Below, piece by piece: positions 41,459 through 50,682 of a stretch of DNA of 64,000 nt. The position numbers and the translations under genes are program-made. Where the stretch lies: the NCBI RefSeq assembly GCF_013346665.1, contig NZ_JABVBB010000022.1, positions 1 to 64,000 on the forward strand, in the 5' to 3' direction. The stretch is from Sulfitobacter maritimus (lineage in GTDB: Bacteria > Pseudomonadota > Alphaproteobacteria > Rhodobacterales > Rhodobacteraceae). Below the pieces are notes generated by a model. The model did no database searches and was not told where the DNA came from. It saw only the letters and a list, made by a program, of their open reading frames with translations. Numbering within the stretch: the stretch's first letter is position 1; each line of letters begins with the position of its first letter.

Positions 41459-43153
41459 ATGGCGCAGATCATCGTCCCTGCTGAAGCGCATGGCCCTGTG
41501 CTGGCCTCGCCCGAAGGGGTGAGCTTTTGGGGCGGTGTCGATCCGGCCAGTGGCAAGGTCATTGACGCGCATCACCCGCTCTGCGGTCAGTCGCTGGCGG
41601 GGAAGGTCGTGCTGATGCCCACCAGCCGCGGCTCTTGTACCGGCAGTGGCGTCTTGCTGGAACTGGCGCTGAACGGTCATGCCCCTGCCGCCTTGGTTTT
41701 TCGTGAGGCTGAGGACATCCTAACCTTGGGGGCTTTGATCGCGGGCGAGATGTTTGACAAGCCGCTGGCGGTGCTGCGGCTTGGGGCAAAGGACTACGAC
41801 CGGCTTGCCAAGGCGCGCAGCGCACGGATCATGCCAAAGATGATCAGCACCGATGCCTGGGACTTGCCCCTTTCCGATAGGCCCGCCCGCGAGTTGCATC
41901 TCACCGCCGAGGATCAGGCCATGCTTGATGGCGCCGAAGGACCGGCAGTGCAACTGGCGATGGAGATCATTTGCACCATGGCGGGCGGGCAGGGGGCCGA
42001 GAGGCTGGTCGACGTGACGCGCGTGCATATCGACGGGTGCATCTACGCGAGCCCCGCCAACCTGGTTCTTGCCCAGACCATGGCCGACATGGGGTCGCAG
42101 GTGCGGGTGCCGACCACGATGAACGCGATCTCGGTCGATCACGGCAACTGGCGCGCACAGGGCGTGCCGCCTGACTTCGGTCTGCCAGCGAGCCGTTTGG
42201 CCGATGCTTATGTCACCATGGGGGCAGAGCCCAGTTTCACCTGCGCGCCCTACCAACTGCCTGCGCCGCCCAAGCGTGGTGAGGTCATCGCCTGGTCTGA
42301 ATCCAACGCGGTGATCTATGCCAATAGCGTGCTTGGCGCACGCACGGTGAAACATCCTGATTTCTTTGACCTGTGCGTTGCGCTGACTGGACGGGCACCG
42401 CTGTCGGGGGTTTACCTTGACGCCCACCGTGCCCCGCGCCGGGTGATCGAGGTGGTCCTCCCCGCGCAATATGACGAGGCGATCTGGCCGATGCTGGGTT
42501 GGCTCGCAGGACAGGCAGCCCCCGACCGGATACCGGTGCTGCACGGGTTGGAGAATACCGCGCCGAGCGAGGACGATCTGAAAGGGCTTTGCGCCGCCTT
42601 TGGCACCACCTCCGCTGCGCCGATGTTACATGTGGCCGGGATCACCCCTGAAACCGATCTCGCGCCTGTGGCAGAGGCCGACACGCTGCGCATCACGCCT
42701 GACGATCTGGCCCGTGTCTGGCGGCAGTTCAACGCTGGGGTGGCAAAGGTTGATCTCATCGCCTTTGGCAGTCCGCATTTTTCGCACGCTGAATGTCGCG
42801 CCTTGGATGCCGCTCTGGCCGGGCGGCGGTGTCATCCTGATACGGCGGTTATTGTGACGCTCGGGCGCGATACACTGAAAGCTGCCCGCGCAGACGGCAC
42901 AGTGGCGCGGCTTGAGGCATCAGGGGTGCGGGTCGTGCCTGACATTTGCTGGTGTTCGATCTCGGAGCCGGTCTTTCCGCCCGCGGCAAAGGTGCTGATG
43001 ACCAACTCCGGCAAATACGCCCATTACGCGCCCGGCCTATCCGGCCGTGCGGTGCGGTTTGGCAGCATTGCAGACTGCGTGGAGGCCGCTGTGACCGGGC
43101 AGGCAGCGGGGGATTTGCCTGCATGGCTGGCTGAAGAAACTTCGCGGCCTTGA
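41459..43153 (+). CDS. Aconitase X, cis-3-hydroxy-L-proline dehydratase-like
   Basis: A 564-residue fused AcnX protein. The swivel small domain is N-terminal ([20 protein letters not shown], ~54-73) and the large aconitase-like domain follows, with probable iron-sulfur cysteines in [14 protein letters not shown] and VPDICWCS. Fused (type I) AcnX proteins dehydrate cis-3-hydroxy-L-proline to delta-1-pyrroline-2-carboxylate. The Ldh-family reductase at 36334 would then make proline. It is the last gene of the 39209-43153 operon. Confidence 0.88.
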   Translation: MAQIIVPAEAHGPVLASPEGVSFWGGVDPASGKVIDAHHPLCGQSLAGKVVLMPTSRGSCTGSGVLLELALNGHAPAALVFREAEDILTLGALIAGEMFDKPLAVLRLGAKDYDRLAKARSARIMPKMISTDAWDLPLSDRPARELHLTAEDQAMLDGAEGPAVQLAMEIICTMAGGQGAERLVDVTRVHIDGCIYASPANLVLAQTMADMGSQVRVPTTMNAISVDHGNWRAQGVPPDFGLPASRLADAYVTMGAEPSFTCAPYQLPAPPKRGEVIAWSESNAVIYANSVLGARTVKHPDFFDLCVALTGRAPLSGVYLDAHRAPRRVIEVVLPAQYDEAIWPMLGWLAGQAAPDRIPVLHGLENTAPSEDDLKGLCAAFGTTSAAPMLHVAGITPETDLAPVAEADTLRITPDDLARVWRQFNAGVAKVDLIAFGSPHFSHAECRALDAALAGRRCHPDTAVIVTLGRDTLKAARADGTVARLEASGVRVVPDICWCSISEPVFPPAAKVLMTNSGKYAHYAPGLSGRAVRFGSIADCVEAAVTGQAAGDLPAWLAEETSRP

Positions 43154-43373
43154 ATGGGGGTAGGGCTGCAGGACCGTCTGCGCTCCGTGGTCCCATTGAC
43201 ATGAAGGGGCCAGCTAAGAATTCGCTGCACGAGACTTAGGCAAAGCCACGTTGAATCTGCGGTCTCCCTATCGCGGGACGCAAAACCTGACGTGCTAGAG
43301 ACGACGATTGCGAGCGAAGTAGGCGCGCCCAAGACCGCCCTCACAGGGCAGGTCCGGGCGCGGCAAGTTCCCG

Positions 43374-45563
43374 TCACATCCCGGCGATGACTTTATCCAG
43401 GGTCGCAGGGTAATCGCGCACTCGCACGCCGGTGGCATTGTAGATCGCGTTCAAAATCGCGGCTCCAGCCCCGCAGATGCCCAACTCACCAATCCCCTTG
43501 GCCTGCATAGGGTTGGCCCAGTCGTCCCGTTCTTCAAGCAGTTCGACCGTTAGTTGCGGCACATCGGCGTTCACCGGGATATGGTATTCGGCCAAGTTGT
43601 GGTTCGCCACATGACCGTCGCGGGGATCAAAGGCCAGTTCTTCGGTCAGCGCCATGCCGATGCCAAAGGTCATGCCGCCCAGACATTGCGACCGGGCTGT
43701 TTTAGCGTTCAAGATGCGGCCCGCAGCAAAGGTGCCATGCATCCGTCGCACGCGGGTCTCCCCTGTGGCGGCGTGGACGGCAACTTCGGCGAAATAAGCA
43801 CCGAATGTGGCCTGACGCACGGCCTCGGAGGTTTCGCCTGCTTCGACATGACCCAGCTTTACGATTTCATCGTTCTGAAGGATGTCTGCAAGGCCGCGCG
43901 TCTGGTTGTCAAAGGTCGCGCGCCCGTCCTTCAAGGTCAGGTCATTCTCGCTCACCTCCAACCGCTCGGCCAACTGCTGTCGGATTGCTTGGCAGGCGAG
44001 GTAGACCGATGTGCCGCTGGAGGAAGCGCCCCACGATCCGCCAGAACCCGCAGCGGGCGGCAGGGAGGTATCGCCCAAGACGACCTCAACCGCATCGCGT
44101 GGCAGGCCCAGCATGTCACCGGCGATCTGGCCGAGGATCGCATAGGTGCCGGTGCCGATATCGGTCATATCCGTCTCGACCCGTGCCGTGCCTTGCGGCG
44201 TCAACGTCACCCGCGCTTGGGATTCCATCAGCACATTCACCCGCGCCGCTGAGGCCATGCCGTAGCCGATCAGCCATTCCCCCTCGCGGCGTTCTTTGAC
44301 ACCGGGACGGTCGGCCCAGCCGAAGATTTTGGCTCCGCTGTCCAACGCGTCCTCAAACCGGCGCGAGGAGAAGGGCTTGCCGCTTTCGGGGTCTTTGTCG
44401 GGGATGTTACGACGGCGCAGTTCCACCGGGTCCATGCCGATCTGTTGCGCCAATTCGTCCATCGCGCTTTCGAACACGGTGACGCCCACGGCTTCGCCCG
44501 GCGCACGGACCGACCCGCAGCAGAGCCGATGCACCCGTGCCAAATCCATCGACATCTTCCGGTTCGCCCCGGCATAAAGGAAATGCGACGCCTGCAAGAC
44601 CGGCTCGGCAAAGGTCTCTCCGGGGAGGTTGGACACCAGCGCGTCATGGCCCAGACCGATCAAGCGGCCCTCCGCATCGGCGGCAAGCCTGATGCGTTGG
44701 CGTGTATCCGAACGCCGCATGGTCGCCTCATAGACCTGCTGTCGGTGCAAAGCGACCGACACCGGGCGTCCGACCTCTCTGGCCGCGATGGCGGCCGCCA
44801 CAGCTTCGGGCGCGATCCCAAGCTTGGAGCCAAAGCCACCCCCAACATAGGGCGCAAGCATCCGCACCCGGTCTGGATGAATCCCCAAGGAATCCGCCAG
44901 TTCATTACGGTTGTATTTTAGCATCTGATAGCTGCCGCGCAGGATCAGATCCTCGCCCTCCCATGTGGCGATAGAGGCATGGGGCTCCATCGGTGTGCTG
45001 GAATGGGACGGGGTGGTATAGGTCGCGTCCACCGTATGCGCCGCCTCGCGCATTGCGGTTTCAAGATCGCCTTGGTCGAGGGTTTTGCTCTCCTGCGGCT
45101 CAACGGCGGCGGTGTCGGAAGTGACGGCCACGACCTCGGCATTCTCAAGCGTGACTTTAACCGACTGCGCCGCGTGGCGTGCCTGCTCGAAAGTTTCGGC
45201 CACCACGACCGCGATCAACTGGCCCATATAGGCCGCGTGATGCGGTCCCTGCACCGGGGCTTCGTTCGCTTTGCCCTGCGCCGGGTTCCGCAGCAGGCGT
45301 TCGTCTTGGATCACCGCCAGCACGCCGGGCATGGCGGCGACGTCATCGCGGTTGGACAGAACGACACGGCCGCTCGGCCCCGGTGCGCGGACCATCACAC
45401 CATGCGCCATGTTCTCAACCTGCCATTCGTTGGCATAGGTCGCCTGGCCGGTCACTTTAAGCGGCCCTTCTGGCCGGTCAAGCGGTGCGCCGACAAGACC
45501 TTGCACCATGTCATCAAGCCGCCGATCCGTTGCCGGGGCATCCATCTTGAAAACCTCGGTCAT
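43374..45563 (-). CDS. Xanthine dehydrogenase-family molybdenum subunit (PaoC-like)
   Basis: A 729-residue molybdopterin-cytosine-dinucleotide-binding subunit. It shows family motifs for cofactor contact (GGGFGSKLG near 245-253, [20 protein letters not shown] around 355-375) and the active-site Glu near residue 693 in [15 protein letters not shown]. Size and layout match PaoC/YagR, the catalytic subunit of periplasmic aldehyde oxidoreductase. It overlaps the FAD subunit gene by 4 bp. The likely role is oxidation of aromatic aldehydes to acids; the substrate is inferred from family only. Confidence 0.87.
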   Translation of the reverse strand: MTEVFKMDAPATDRRLDDMVQGLVGAPLDRPEGPLKVTGQATYANEWQVENMAHGVMVRAPGPSGRVVLSNRDDVAAMPGVLAVIQDERLLRNPAQGKANEAPVQGPHHAAYMGQLIAVVVAETFEQARHAAQSVKVTLENAEVVAVTSDTAAVEPQESKTLDQGDLETAMREAAHTVDATYTTPSHSSTPMEPHASIATWEGEDLILRGSYQMLKYNRNELADSLGIHPDRVRMLAPYVGGGFGSKLGIAPEAVAAAIAAREVGRPVSVALHRQQVYEATMRRSDTRQRIRLAADAEGRLIGLGHDALVSNLPGETFAEPVLQASHFLYAGANRKMSMDLARVHRLCCGSVRAPGEAVGVTVFESAMDELAQQIGMDPVELRRRNIPDKDPESGKPFSSRRFEDALDSGAKIFGWADRPGVKERREGEWLIGYGMASAARVNVLMESQARVTLTPQGTARVETDMTDIGTGTYAILGQIAGDMLGLPRDAVEVVLGDTSLPPAAGSGGSWGASSSGTSVYLACQAIRQQLAERLEVSENDLTLKDGRATFDNQTRGLADILQNDEIVKLGHVEAGETSEAVRQATFGAYFAEVAVHAATGETRVRRMHGTFAAGRILNAKTARSQCLGGMTFGIGMALTEELAFDPRDGHVANHNLAEYHIPVNADVPQLTVELLEERDDWANPMQAKGIGELGICGAGAAILNAIYNATGVRVRDYPATLDKVIAGM

Positions 45564-46549
45564 GCGCTTGCCTCCTTGGTCAATTCGTTAAGCACCGACA
45601 CCAGCGTCCTGCGGGCGAGGGGGATTTTGAAGTCATTCGCGCCATAGCCTTGTGCTTCGGCCAAAAGGATATCAGCGGCCTTGTCGAACAAGGTCTCGGA
45701 AGGGGTCTCACCGATCAGCAGTTCCTCAACCTCAGCATTGCGCCAAGGTTTGGGGGCAAGCCCCCCGAACGCCAGATCGGCATGGCTGATGCGCCCGTCT
45801 TTGAGGCCCACGATCCCCGCCACGGACACCAGAGCGAAGGCGTAAGACGCCCGGTCTCGCACCTTGCGGTAGGTCTGCTGCGCGTCTTTGATGGGGGCGG
45901 GGAGGACGACCGCCGTGATCAACTCGCCGGGTTCCAAAACGGTCTCCCGCTCGGGGTGATCGCCGGGCAGCAGATAGAGCGCGTCCAGCGTCAAGCGGCG
46001 GGTTTCACCGTCTTGCTTCAACGTCTCCACCTCAGCGTCCAGCACCCGCATGGCCACCGCCATATCGCTGGGATGCGTGGCGATGCAGTGTTCCGATGTG
46101 CCAAGCACGGCGAGGATGCGGTTAAACCCCTCCCGCGCCGCACAGCCACTGCCGGGGTCGCGTTTGTTGCAGGGCGTGGCGCGGTCGTAGAAATACAGAC
46201 AGCGCGTGCGTTGCAGCAGGTTGCCGCCGGTGGTCGCCTTGTTGCGTAGCTGACCGCTGGCCCCGGCCAAAAGCGCACGGCTCAGCACTGGCCAATCGCG
46301 ACGCACGCGGGTGTCATTGGCCAGATCGCTATTGCTCACCAACGCCCCGATGCGCAGCCCACCGTCGGAGGTCTCTTCGATCTGCGACAGGTCGAGCCGG
46401 TTGATATCGATCAGCTTGTCGGGGGCCATAACCTCAAGCTTCATCAGGTCCAGCAGGTTGGTGCCACCGGCGATAAAGGTGCCGCCACCTGCGGCTTGCT
46501 GGGCGGCGTCAGCCGTGCTACTGGCGCGGGAATAATCGAAAGGTCTCAT
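45560..46549 (-). CDS. FAD-binding subunit with extra iron-sulfur insert (PaoB-like)
   Basis: A 329-residue FAD_binding_5 / CO dehydrogenase flavoprotein-type subunit with the FAD loop [15 protein letters not shown] near residue 30. A segment with four cysteines ([31 protein letters not shown]) matches the [4Fe-4S] insertion known in PaoB/YagS and some hydroxybenzoyl-CoA reductases. The start at 46549 gives the normal [10 protein letters not shown]-terminus. It overlaps both neighbouring genes by 4 bp. Confidence 0.87.
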   Translation of the reverse strand: MRPFDYSRASSTADAAQQAAGGGTFIAGGTNLLDLMKLEVMAPDKLIDINRLDLSQIEETSDGGLRIGALVSNSDLANDTRVRRDWPVLSRALLAGASGQLRNKATTGGNLLQRTRCLYFYDRATPCNKRDPGSGCAAREGFNRILAVLGTSEHCIATHPSDMAVAMRVLDAEVETLKQDGETRRLTLDALYLLPGDHPERETVLEPGELITAVVLPAPIKDAQQTYRKVRDRASYAFALVSVAGIVGLKDGRISHADLAFGGLAPKPWRNAEVEELLIGETPSETLFDKAADILLAEAQGYGANDFKIPLARRTLVSVLNELTKEASA

Positions 46550-47052
46550 GCGCTTTCCTCCGCTGTTTTGCGGATCGCCTCGACGATATTGGGGTAGGCG
46601 GCACAACGGCAGAGGTTGCCGCTCATCCGCTCCGCGATCTCGTCAACGGTCAGCGATGGTCTGTCGTTGATGTCTTCTGTGGCATGGCTCGGCCAACCTT
46701 CTGCGATCTCTTCCAGCATCGCGGTGGCAGAGCAGATTTGTCCGGGCGTGCAATAGCCACATTGAAAGCCGTCCTGAGAAATGAAGGCCTGTTGCAGTGG
46801 GCTTAGATTGTCCGGCTGGCCGATGCCTTCGATGGTGGTGATTTCATCCCCGTCGTGCATACAGGCCAACGTCAGGCAGGAATTGATCCGCCGCCCGTTC
46901 ACCATGACCGTGCAGGCCCCGCATTGCCCATGATCGCAGCCTTTCTTGCTGCCAGTCAGCCCCAGATGATGGCGCAGCGCGTCGAGCAAGGTTGTCCTCG
47001 GATCAAGCTCCAGCTTGTGTTGTGTGCCGTTAATGGTCAGTTCCGTTTTCAC
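46546..47052 (-). CDS. [2Fe-2S] subunit of the molybdenum aldehyde oxidoreductase
   Basis: A 168-residue protein with a plant-type [2Fe-2S] site ([10 protein letters not shown] and a later NSC) and a second C-terminal site (QCGYCTPGQ and [11 protein letters not shown]). A GTG start at 47052 is preferred because GGAAGGA lies seven bases upstream and the protein then begins [10 protein letters not shown]. An upstream ATG at 47091 is possible. Neither start gives a Tat signal, unlike E. coli PaoA, so the enzyme is probably cytoplasmic. No PaoD/XdhC maturation gene is seen nearby. Confidence 0.85.
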   Translation of the reverse strand: MKTELTINGTQHKLELDPRTTLLDALRHHLGLTGSKKGCDHGQCGACTVMVNGRRINSCLTLACMHDGDEITTIEGIGQPDNLSPLQQAFISQDGFQCGYCTPGQICSATAMLEEIAEGWPSHATEDINDRPSLTVDEIAERMSGNLCRCAAYPNIVEAIRKTAEESA

Positions 47053-47177
47053 GTTGAATCCTTCCCGCCAAATAAGCGCCGGACGCGACATCCAGCTTGG
47101 TCATTGGATTGAGAGGTAAAACGGGGAAGGCGCACAGCAAGTTATTTTGGTCCGAAATCCCGTTCGGGCCGCTTGCA

Positions 47178-47203
47178 GGAACATCCCACAGACGCCTTGC
47201 GTT
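47178..47203 (+). promoter_or_regulatory. EcfG-type promoter candidate before small-protein copy 2
   Basis: GGAAC at 47178-47182 and CGTT at 47200-47203 with a 17-bp spacer, 58 bp upstream of the start of the 48-residue protein copy. Confidence 0.65.
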
Positions 47204-47261
47204 TGCACCAATAGGCCAAGCGTGAGCCAGCAAAGCCCATCCGTGAAAGGAAACACCCCCC

Positions 47262-47412
47262 ATGCCCAATGAACCAGAACATGCCAAGGAAAAGCGCCCG
47301 CCCCACCGCGAGCGGCACAATGCCCCAAGACGATCACGAGGGCGCGGCACATCGGCCCGAGGAATTCGACTCTAAGAACCCGCAGAAGCAGGTCGATAAA
47401 AAGGACCGTTGA
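47262..47412 (+). pseudogene. Second copy of the 48-residue charged protein, frameshifted
   Basis: The ATG follows GAAAGGAAAC and encodes MPNEPEHAKEKRPPHRERHNA, nearly the same as the protein at 7173. One extra C in the CCCC run just after the NA codons (around 47324-47327) shifts the frame. Removing it restores QDDHEGAAHRPEEFDSKNPQK and a stop at 47410-47412, matching copy 1 through to its end. It is recently broken or a sequencing error, because the rest is well conserved. Its own EcfG-type promoter is intact. Confidence 0.75.
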
Positions 47413-47524
47413 AAGGACGGGTTCGCTTCGGCGGATTCGGTAAGCTTGCGGATTTTGGGGCTATCGCCAATGTCCGATGTTTTTCCCTGTCTAGCGTTGC
47501 CCTGACGCGCGTGCCTATGTGATG

Positions 47525-47543
47525 CTCCCCACGAATAGGGGAG
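47525..47543 (+). promoter_or_regulatory. Hairpin covering the pobA ribosome-binding site
   Basis: A perfect 6-bp stem (CTCCCC / GGGGAG, loop ACGAATA) hides the only good Shine-Dalgarno sequence, GGGGAGG, 7 bases before the pobA ATG. This could hold down translation. Confidence 0.5.
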
Positions 47544-47550
47544 GGCGCGG

Positions 47551-48720
47551 ATGAAAACCCAAGTGGCAATTATTGGCGGAGGGCCATCCGGCCTGTTGTT
47601 GGCACAGTTGCTCGGCACCATTGGCGTCGAAAGCATCGTGCTAGAACGGCAGACCAAAGACTATGTCTTGGCCCGCATCCGCGCGGGCGTGTTGGAACAA
47701 GGCCTCGTCCGTATGCTGGAAGAGGCAGGCTGCGCTGACCGGCTTCACGCCGAAGGTCACGTGCATGATGGGGCGCTGATCTCATATGGGGAAGAAGATT
47801 TTCGGATCGACTTTAAGCAGTTGGCACAGGCGTCGGTTGTGGTCTACGGCCAGACAGAGGTGACACGCGACCTCTATACCGCGCGCGAAAAGGCCGGCGG
47901 GCAGATCGTGTTTAACGTGGAACACGTCCAAATCCATCGGGCCGATTGCGATAACCCGCATGTGACCTATGAGGTCGATGGGCAGGCGCATCGGATCGAC
48001 TGCGATTTCATCGCGGGCTGCGATGGTTTCCATGGTGTCAGCCGTCAGGCGATCCCCCTGACAGTGCGGCGCGAGTATGAAAAGATCTATCCATTTGGCT
48101 GGCTGGGTGTCTTAAGCGAAACGCCCCCCGTGCATGACGAGTTGATCTATGCGAACTCAAAACGCGGCTTTGCCCTATGCTCGATGCGCAGCGACCATCT
48201 GAGCCGCTACTACATCCAATGTTCGCTCAGCGAGAGCCCAGCAGATTGGACAGATGCGGCTTTTTGGGAGGAGCTTAAACGCCGCATCCCCACGGATATG
48301 GCCGAGAAGCTGGTCACCGGCCCCTCAATCGAAAAGAGCATCGCGCCGCTGCGCTCATTCGTAACCGAACCGATGCGGTGGGGGCGGTTGTTTCTTTGCG
48401 GGGATGCCGCGCATATCGTGCCACCCACCGGTGCCAAGGGGCTGAACACCGCAGCCTCAGACGTGCACTATCTGTTCCAGGGGCTCAAAGCGTTCTATCT
48501 AGAAGGAACTGAGGCGGGTATCGACAGCTATTCAGCCAAGGCACTGCGCCGGGTGTGGAAGGTTGAGCGGTTCTCGTGGTGGTTTTCATCGCTGCTGCAC
48601 CGCTATCCGGACCAATCGGAATTTGATCTAAAGATGCAATTGGCCGAGCTGGATTTTCTCCGCTCAAACAAAGCCGCGCAGTTAGCAATGGCGCAGAATT
48701 ACGTCGGATTGCCCTACTAG
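47551..48720 (+). CDS. pobA: 4-hydroxybenzoate 3-monooxygenase
   Basis: A 389-residue FAD monooxygenase with an N-terminal GGGPSG motif (IIGGGPSGLLLAQLL), the family's DG motif (AGCDGFHGVSRQAIP) and the GD motif (LCGDAAHIVPPTGAKGLN). The length and the C-terminal NYVGLPY tail, which carries a functional tyrosine in PobA, fit 4-hydroxybenzoate hydroxylase. It turns 4-hydroxybenzoate plus NADPH and O2 into protocatechuate. No pca genes or pobR regulator are in the window, so the next steps are encoded elsewhere. Confidence 0.93.
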   Translation: MKTQVAIIGGGPSGLLLAQLLGTIGVESIVLERQTKDYVLARIRAGVLEQGLVRMLEEAGCADRLHAEGHVHDGALISYGEEDFRIDFKQLAQASVVVYGQTEVTRDLYTAREKAGGQIVFNVEHVQIHRADCDNPHVTYEVDGQAHRIDCDFIAGCDGFHGVSRQAIPLTVRREYEKIYPFGWLGVLSETPPVHDELIYANSKRGFALCSMRSDHLSRYYIQCSLSESPADWTDAAFWEELKRRIPTDMAEKLVTGPSIEKSIAPLRSFVTEPMRWGRLFLCGDAAHIVPPTGAKGLNTAASDVHYLFQGLKAFYLEGTEAGIDSYSAKALRRVWKVERFSWWFSSLLHRYPDQSEFDLKMQLAELDFLRSNKAAQLAMAQNYVGLPY

Positions 48721-48724
48721 CGGC

Positions 48725-48755
48725 GCGGGCAGCCTCATCTAAGAGTGCCGCCCGC
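48725..48755. terminator. Weak stem-loop between convergent genes
   Basis: GCGGGC pairs with GCCCGC across about 19 bases. It lies between the convergent pobA and oxidoreductase genes and lacks a T-run. Confidence 0.35.
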
Positions 48756-48762
48756 TAAGACC

Positions 48763-50073
48763 TCAGATGCCCAGCCGGTCACGCAGGCCATACCACCAAG
48801 AGCCCGCCACCGAATATGGCACACGCAGCATCCGCCCACCGGGGAAAGGGTACCAAGGGACATCGGCGAAGACGTCAAAGCGGGTGAGGTCACCGTCAAT
48901 CGCCTCAGAAAGAATACGCCCGAAGGTATGCGACCCCGTCACACCATGGCCGCTGTAGCCATGCGCGAAATAAGTGTTATCCCCGATCCGCCCCATCTGC
49001 GGCACGCGGCTAAAGGAAAGGGCAAAATTGCCACTCCATGCATGTGTGATCTTAATGCCTTTTAACTGCGGAAAGACCTTATCCATATTGCGCCGCAGCT
49101 TGGCCTCGATGTCGCGCGGGTCGGCGCCGCCATAGACAGTGCCACCGCCGAACAACATGCGTTTGTCACCCGACAGGCGGTAGTAATCGAGAATATACCG
49201 AATATCCTCAACACAGGCGTCCGTGGGCAGCAACTCATGCGCGAGGTCTTCGCCCAGTGGCTCGGTGGCCATGACCTGGGTCGAGACAGGCATGACCCGC
49301 GGCGCAAGTTCGGGGACAACATGACCCAGATAGGCATTGCCACAGAGCACCAGCGTCTTGCAGGTCATCGACCCTTGATCGGTTTTCACGACAGGTCGCG
49401 CGGCGCTGTGGTCCACGCTCGTCACCGGCGACATCTCATAGATAGTACCGCCGTTTTGCTCGAAAGCAGCCGCCTCACCGAGGGCGAGGTTCAGCGGATG
49501 CATATGGCCACCGGAATGGTCGATCATCCCCCCAGCATAGAGGTCAGAGTTCACATGGGCGCGCAGTTGCACCTTATCTAGCATCTCTTGGTTCTTGATG
49601 CCGTAGCTTTCCCAAAGCTTCATCCGCTCTTCCAACTCGCGCATATGTGCTGCGGTCAGGCCGGTGAAGATGTTTTTATCCTTCAGATCACATTTGATAT
49701 CATAGGTCCGAACCCGCTCGCGAATGATCTCGCCACCCTCCTGCACCAATCCGGCCACAAAGGTCGCTGTATCTTGGCCATAGCGGCGTTTGATCGTTTG
49801 CAGACTGGCGTTCAGCCCGTTGACGATCTGCCCGCCATTGCGCCCCGAAGCTCCCCAGCCGACCCGCGCGCCTTCCATAATGGCGACTTTATAGCCCTTT
49901 TCAGCCAGATGCAGACCGGTCGACAAACCGCTATAGCCCGCGCCTACGATGCAGATGTCGATCTCCTGATCGCCCTGCAGGGTCGGACGCTCTGGCGCCG
50001 GATTAGCCGACGCCGCGTAATAGCTGGTGGTATGGCTGCCGTCGCCGGCGTAGGGGTGGCTGGGCCGAGACAT
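48763..50073 (-). CDS. FAD-dependent amine oxidoreductase (PuuB-like)
   Basis: A 436-residue DAO-family flavoprotein with an N-terminal FAD motif GAGYSGLSTGLHLAEKG preceded by RPTLQGDQEIDICIV, and a C-terminal FAHGYSGHGVTGSHTFGRIL. It is closest in layout to gamma-glutamylputrescine oxidase (PuuB/OrdL), which oxidises secondary or primary amines. No glutamylputrescine pathway genes sit beside it, so the substrate is open. A perfect palindrome about 65 bp upstream of its start could be an operator. Confidence 0.82.
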   Translation of the reverse strand: MSRPSHPYAGDGSHTTSYYAASANPAPERPTLQGDQEIDICIVGAGYSGLSTGLHLAEKGYKVAIMEGARVGWGASGRNGGQIVNGLNASLQTIKRRYGQDTATFVAGLVQEGGEIIRERVRTYDIKCDLKDKNIFTGLTAAHMRELEERMKLWESYGIKNQEMLDKVQLRAHVNSDLYAGGMIDHSGGHMHPLNLALGEAAAFEQNGGTIYEMSPVTSVDHSAARPVVKTDQGSMTCKTLVLCGNAYLGHVVPELAPRVMPVSTQVMATEPLGEDLAHELLPTDACVEDIRYILDYYRLSGDKRMLFGGGTVYGGADPRDIEAKLRRNMDKVFPQLKGIKITHAWSGNFALSFSRVPQMGRIGDNTYFAHGYSGHGVTGSHTFGRILSEAIDGDLTRFDVFADVPWYPFPGGRMLRVPYSVAGSWWYGLRDRLGI

Positions 50074-50137
50074 CAGGTGTACTCCGGTTGCTGGTGAAAT
50101 GAGTTCGCCGTGGTCACGTGAATCGGCGTGTCGTTGG

Positions 50138-50149
50138 ATTTGATCAAAT
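50138..50149. promoter_or_regulatory. Perfect palindrome ATTTGATCAAAT
   Basis: A 12-bp perfect palindrome about 65 bp upstream of the PuuB-like start codon, flanked by TTGG and TACA. Its place suggests a repressor-binding site, perhaps for a GntR-type regulator; no such gene is adjacent. Confidence 0.45.
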
Positions 50150-50305
50150 TACATATCACCGCGAGCCGGGCTGTCAATCAAGCACGCGCAAGCTGGCTGC
50201 ATAGATCGCACAACTGCTTTCGCGTCATCGTCGCTGACGTCCTCAGACGCCTTCGGCAAAACGTTGCGTTCCAGAATGCTAACCGCCTGTTTGTGGAACT
50301 GTTGT

Positions 50306-50469
50306 GCAGCGGTATTTGAAAAAGGATGAAGAAGGTAAAGGGTCTTTGTCTGTTCGCACGTTGCAGACTGCGGAACCGGCCGTGAAAGGTGAAGGCAGGG
50401 TTACTAACGGCCCGTAATCCGTTCACAGAGCGCGCTTTTCACTCTTCATCCTTTCTCAAATACCTCTGC
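50306..50469. repeat. Inverted-repeat pair, possible MITE-like element
   Basis: The left arm (50306-50332, core GGTATTTGAAAAAGGATGAA) matches the reverse complement of the right arm (50443-50469, core GGTATTTGAGAAAGGATGAA) at 25 of 27 positions. The roughly 110-bp interior has no open gene. Size and shape fit a small non-autonomous element. Confidence 0.55.
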
Positions 50470-50682
50470 GCGTCCTCACCACGCGCATGACGCTGGTTGT
50501 CAGCATGTTCAGGTCAGCAGTAGTTGCGCATAAAGGCATTAGAATTTCTATTTGCCTTGAATATGCCGTTCGCTATGGGGCTGTGCCGTTCATTGCTTGA
50601 ACCTTGGCGTGACCTCACGGTAACTGCCCTTGGGTCGTCATTTTATATCTAGGCCCAGTTCAGCCCCAGCGAGGCCCGGCCC

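Larger units (their letters stand above)
50074..50682. other. Long intergenic region with inverted repeats
   Basis: No gene with convincing codon use is seen in this 609-bp stretch. It holds a 12-bp palindrome (50138-50149) near the PuuB-like gene and a 25- to 27-bp inverted repeat pair at 50306-50332 and 50443-50469 enclosing about 110 bp. The part after 50470 probably contains the MYG1 promoter. Confidence 0.6.

Noticed and set aside
47103-47145. ATAAC-N17-CGTT on the minus strand before the molybdenum enzyme operon
   Set aside because: The -35 differs from GGAAC at two positions; too weak to add to the EcfG-type set.
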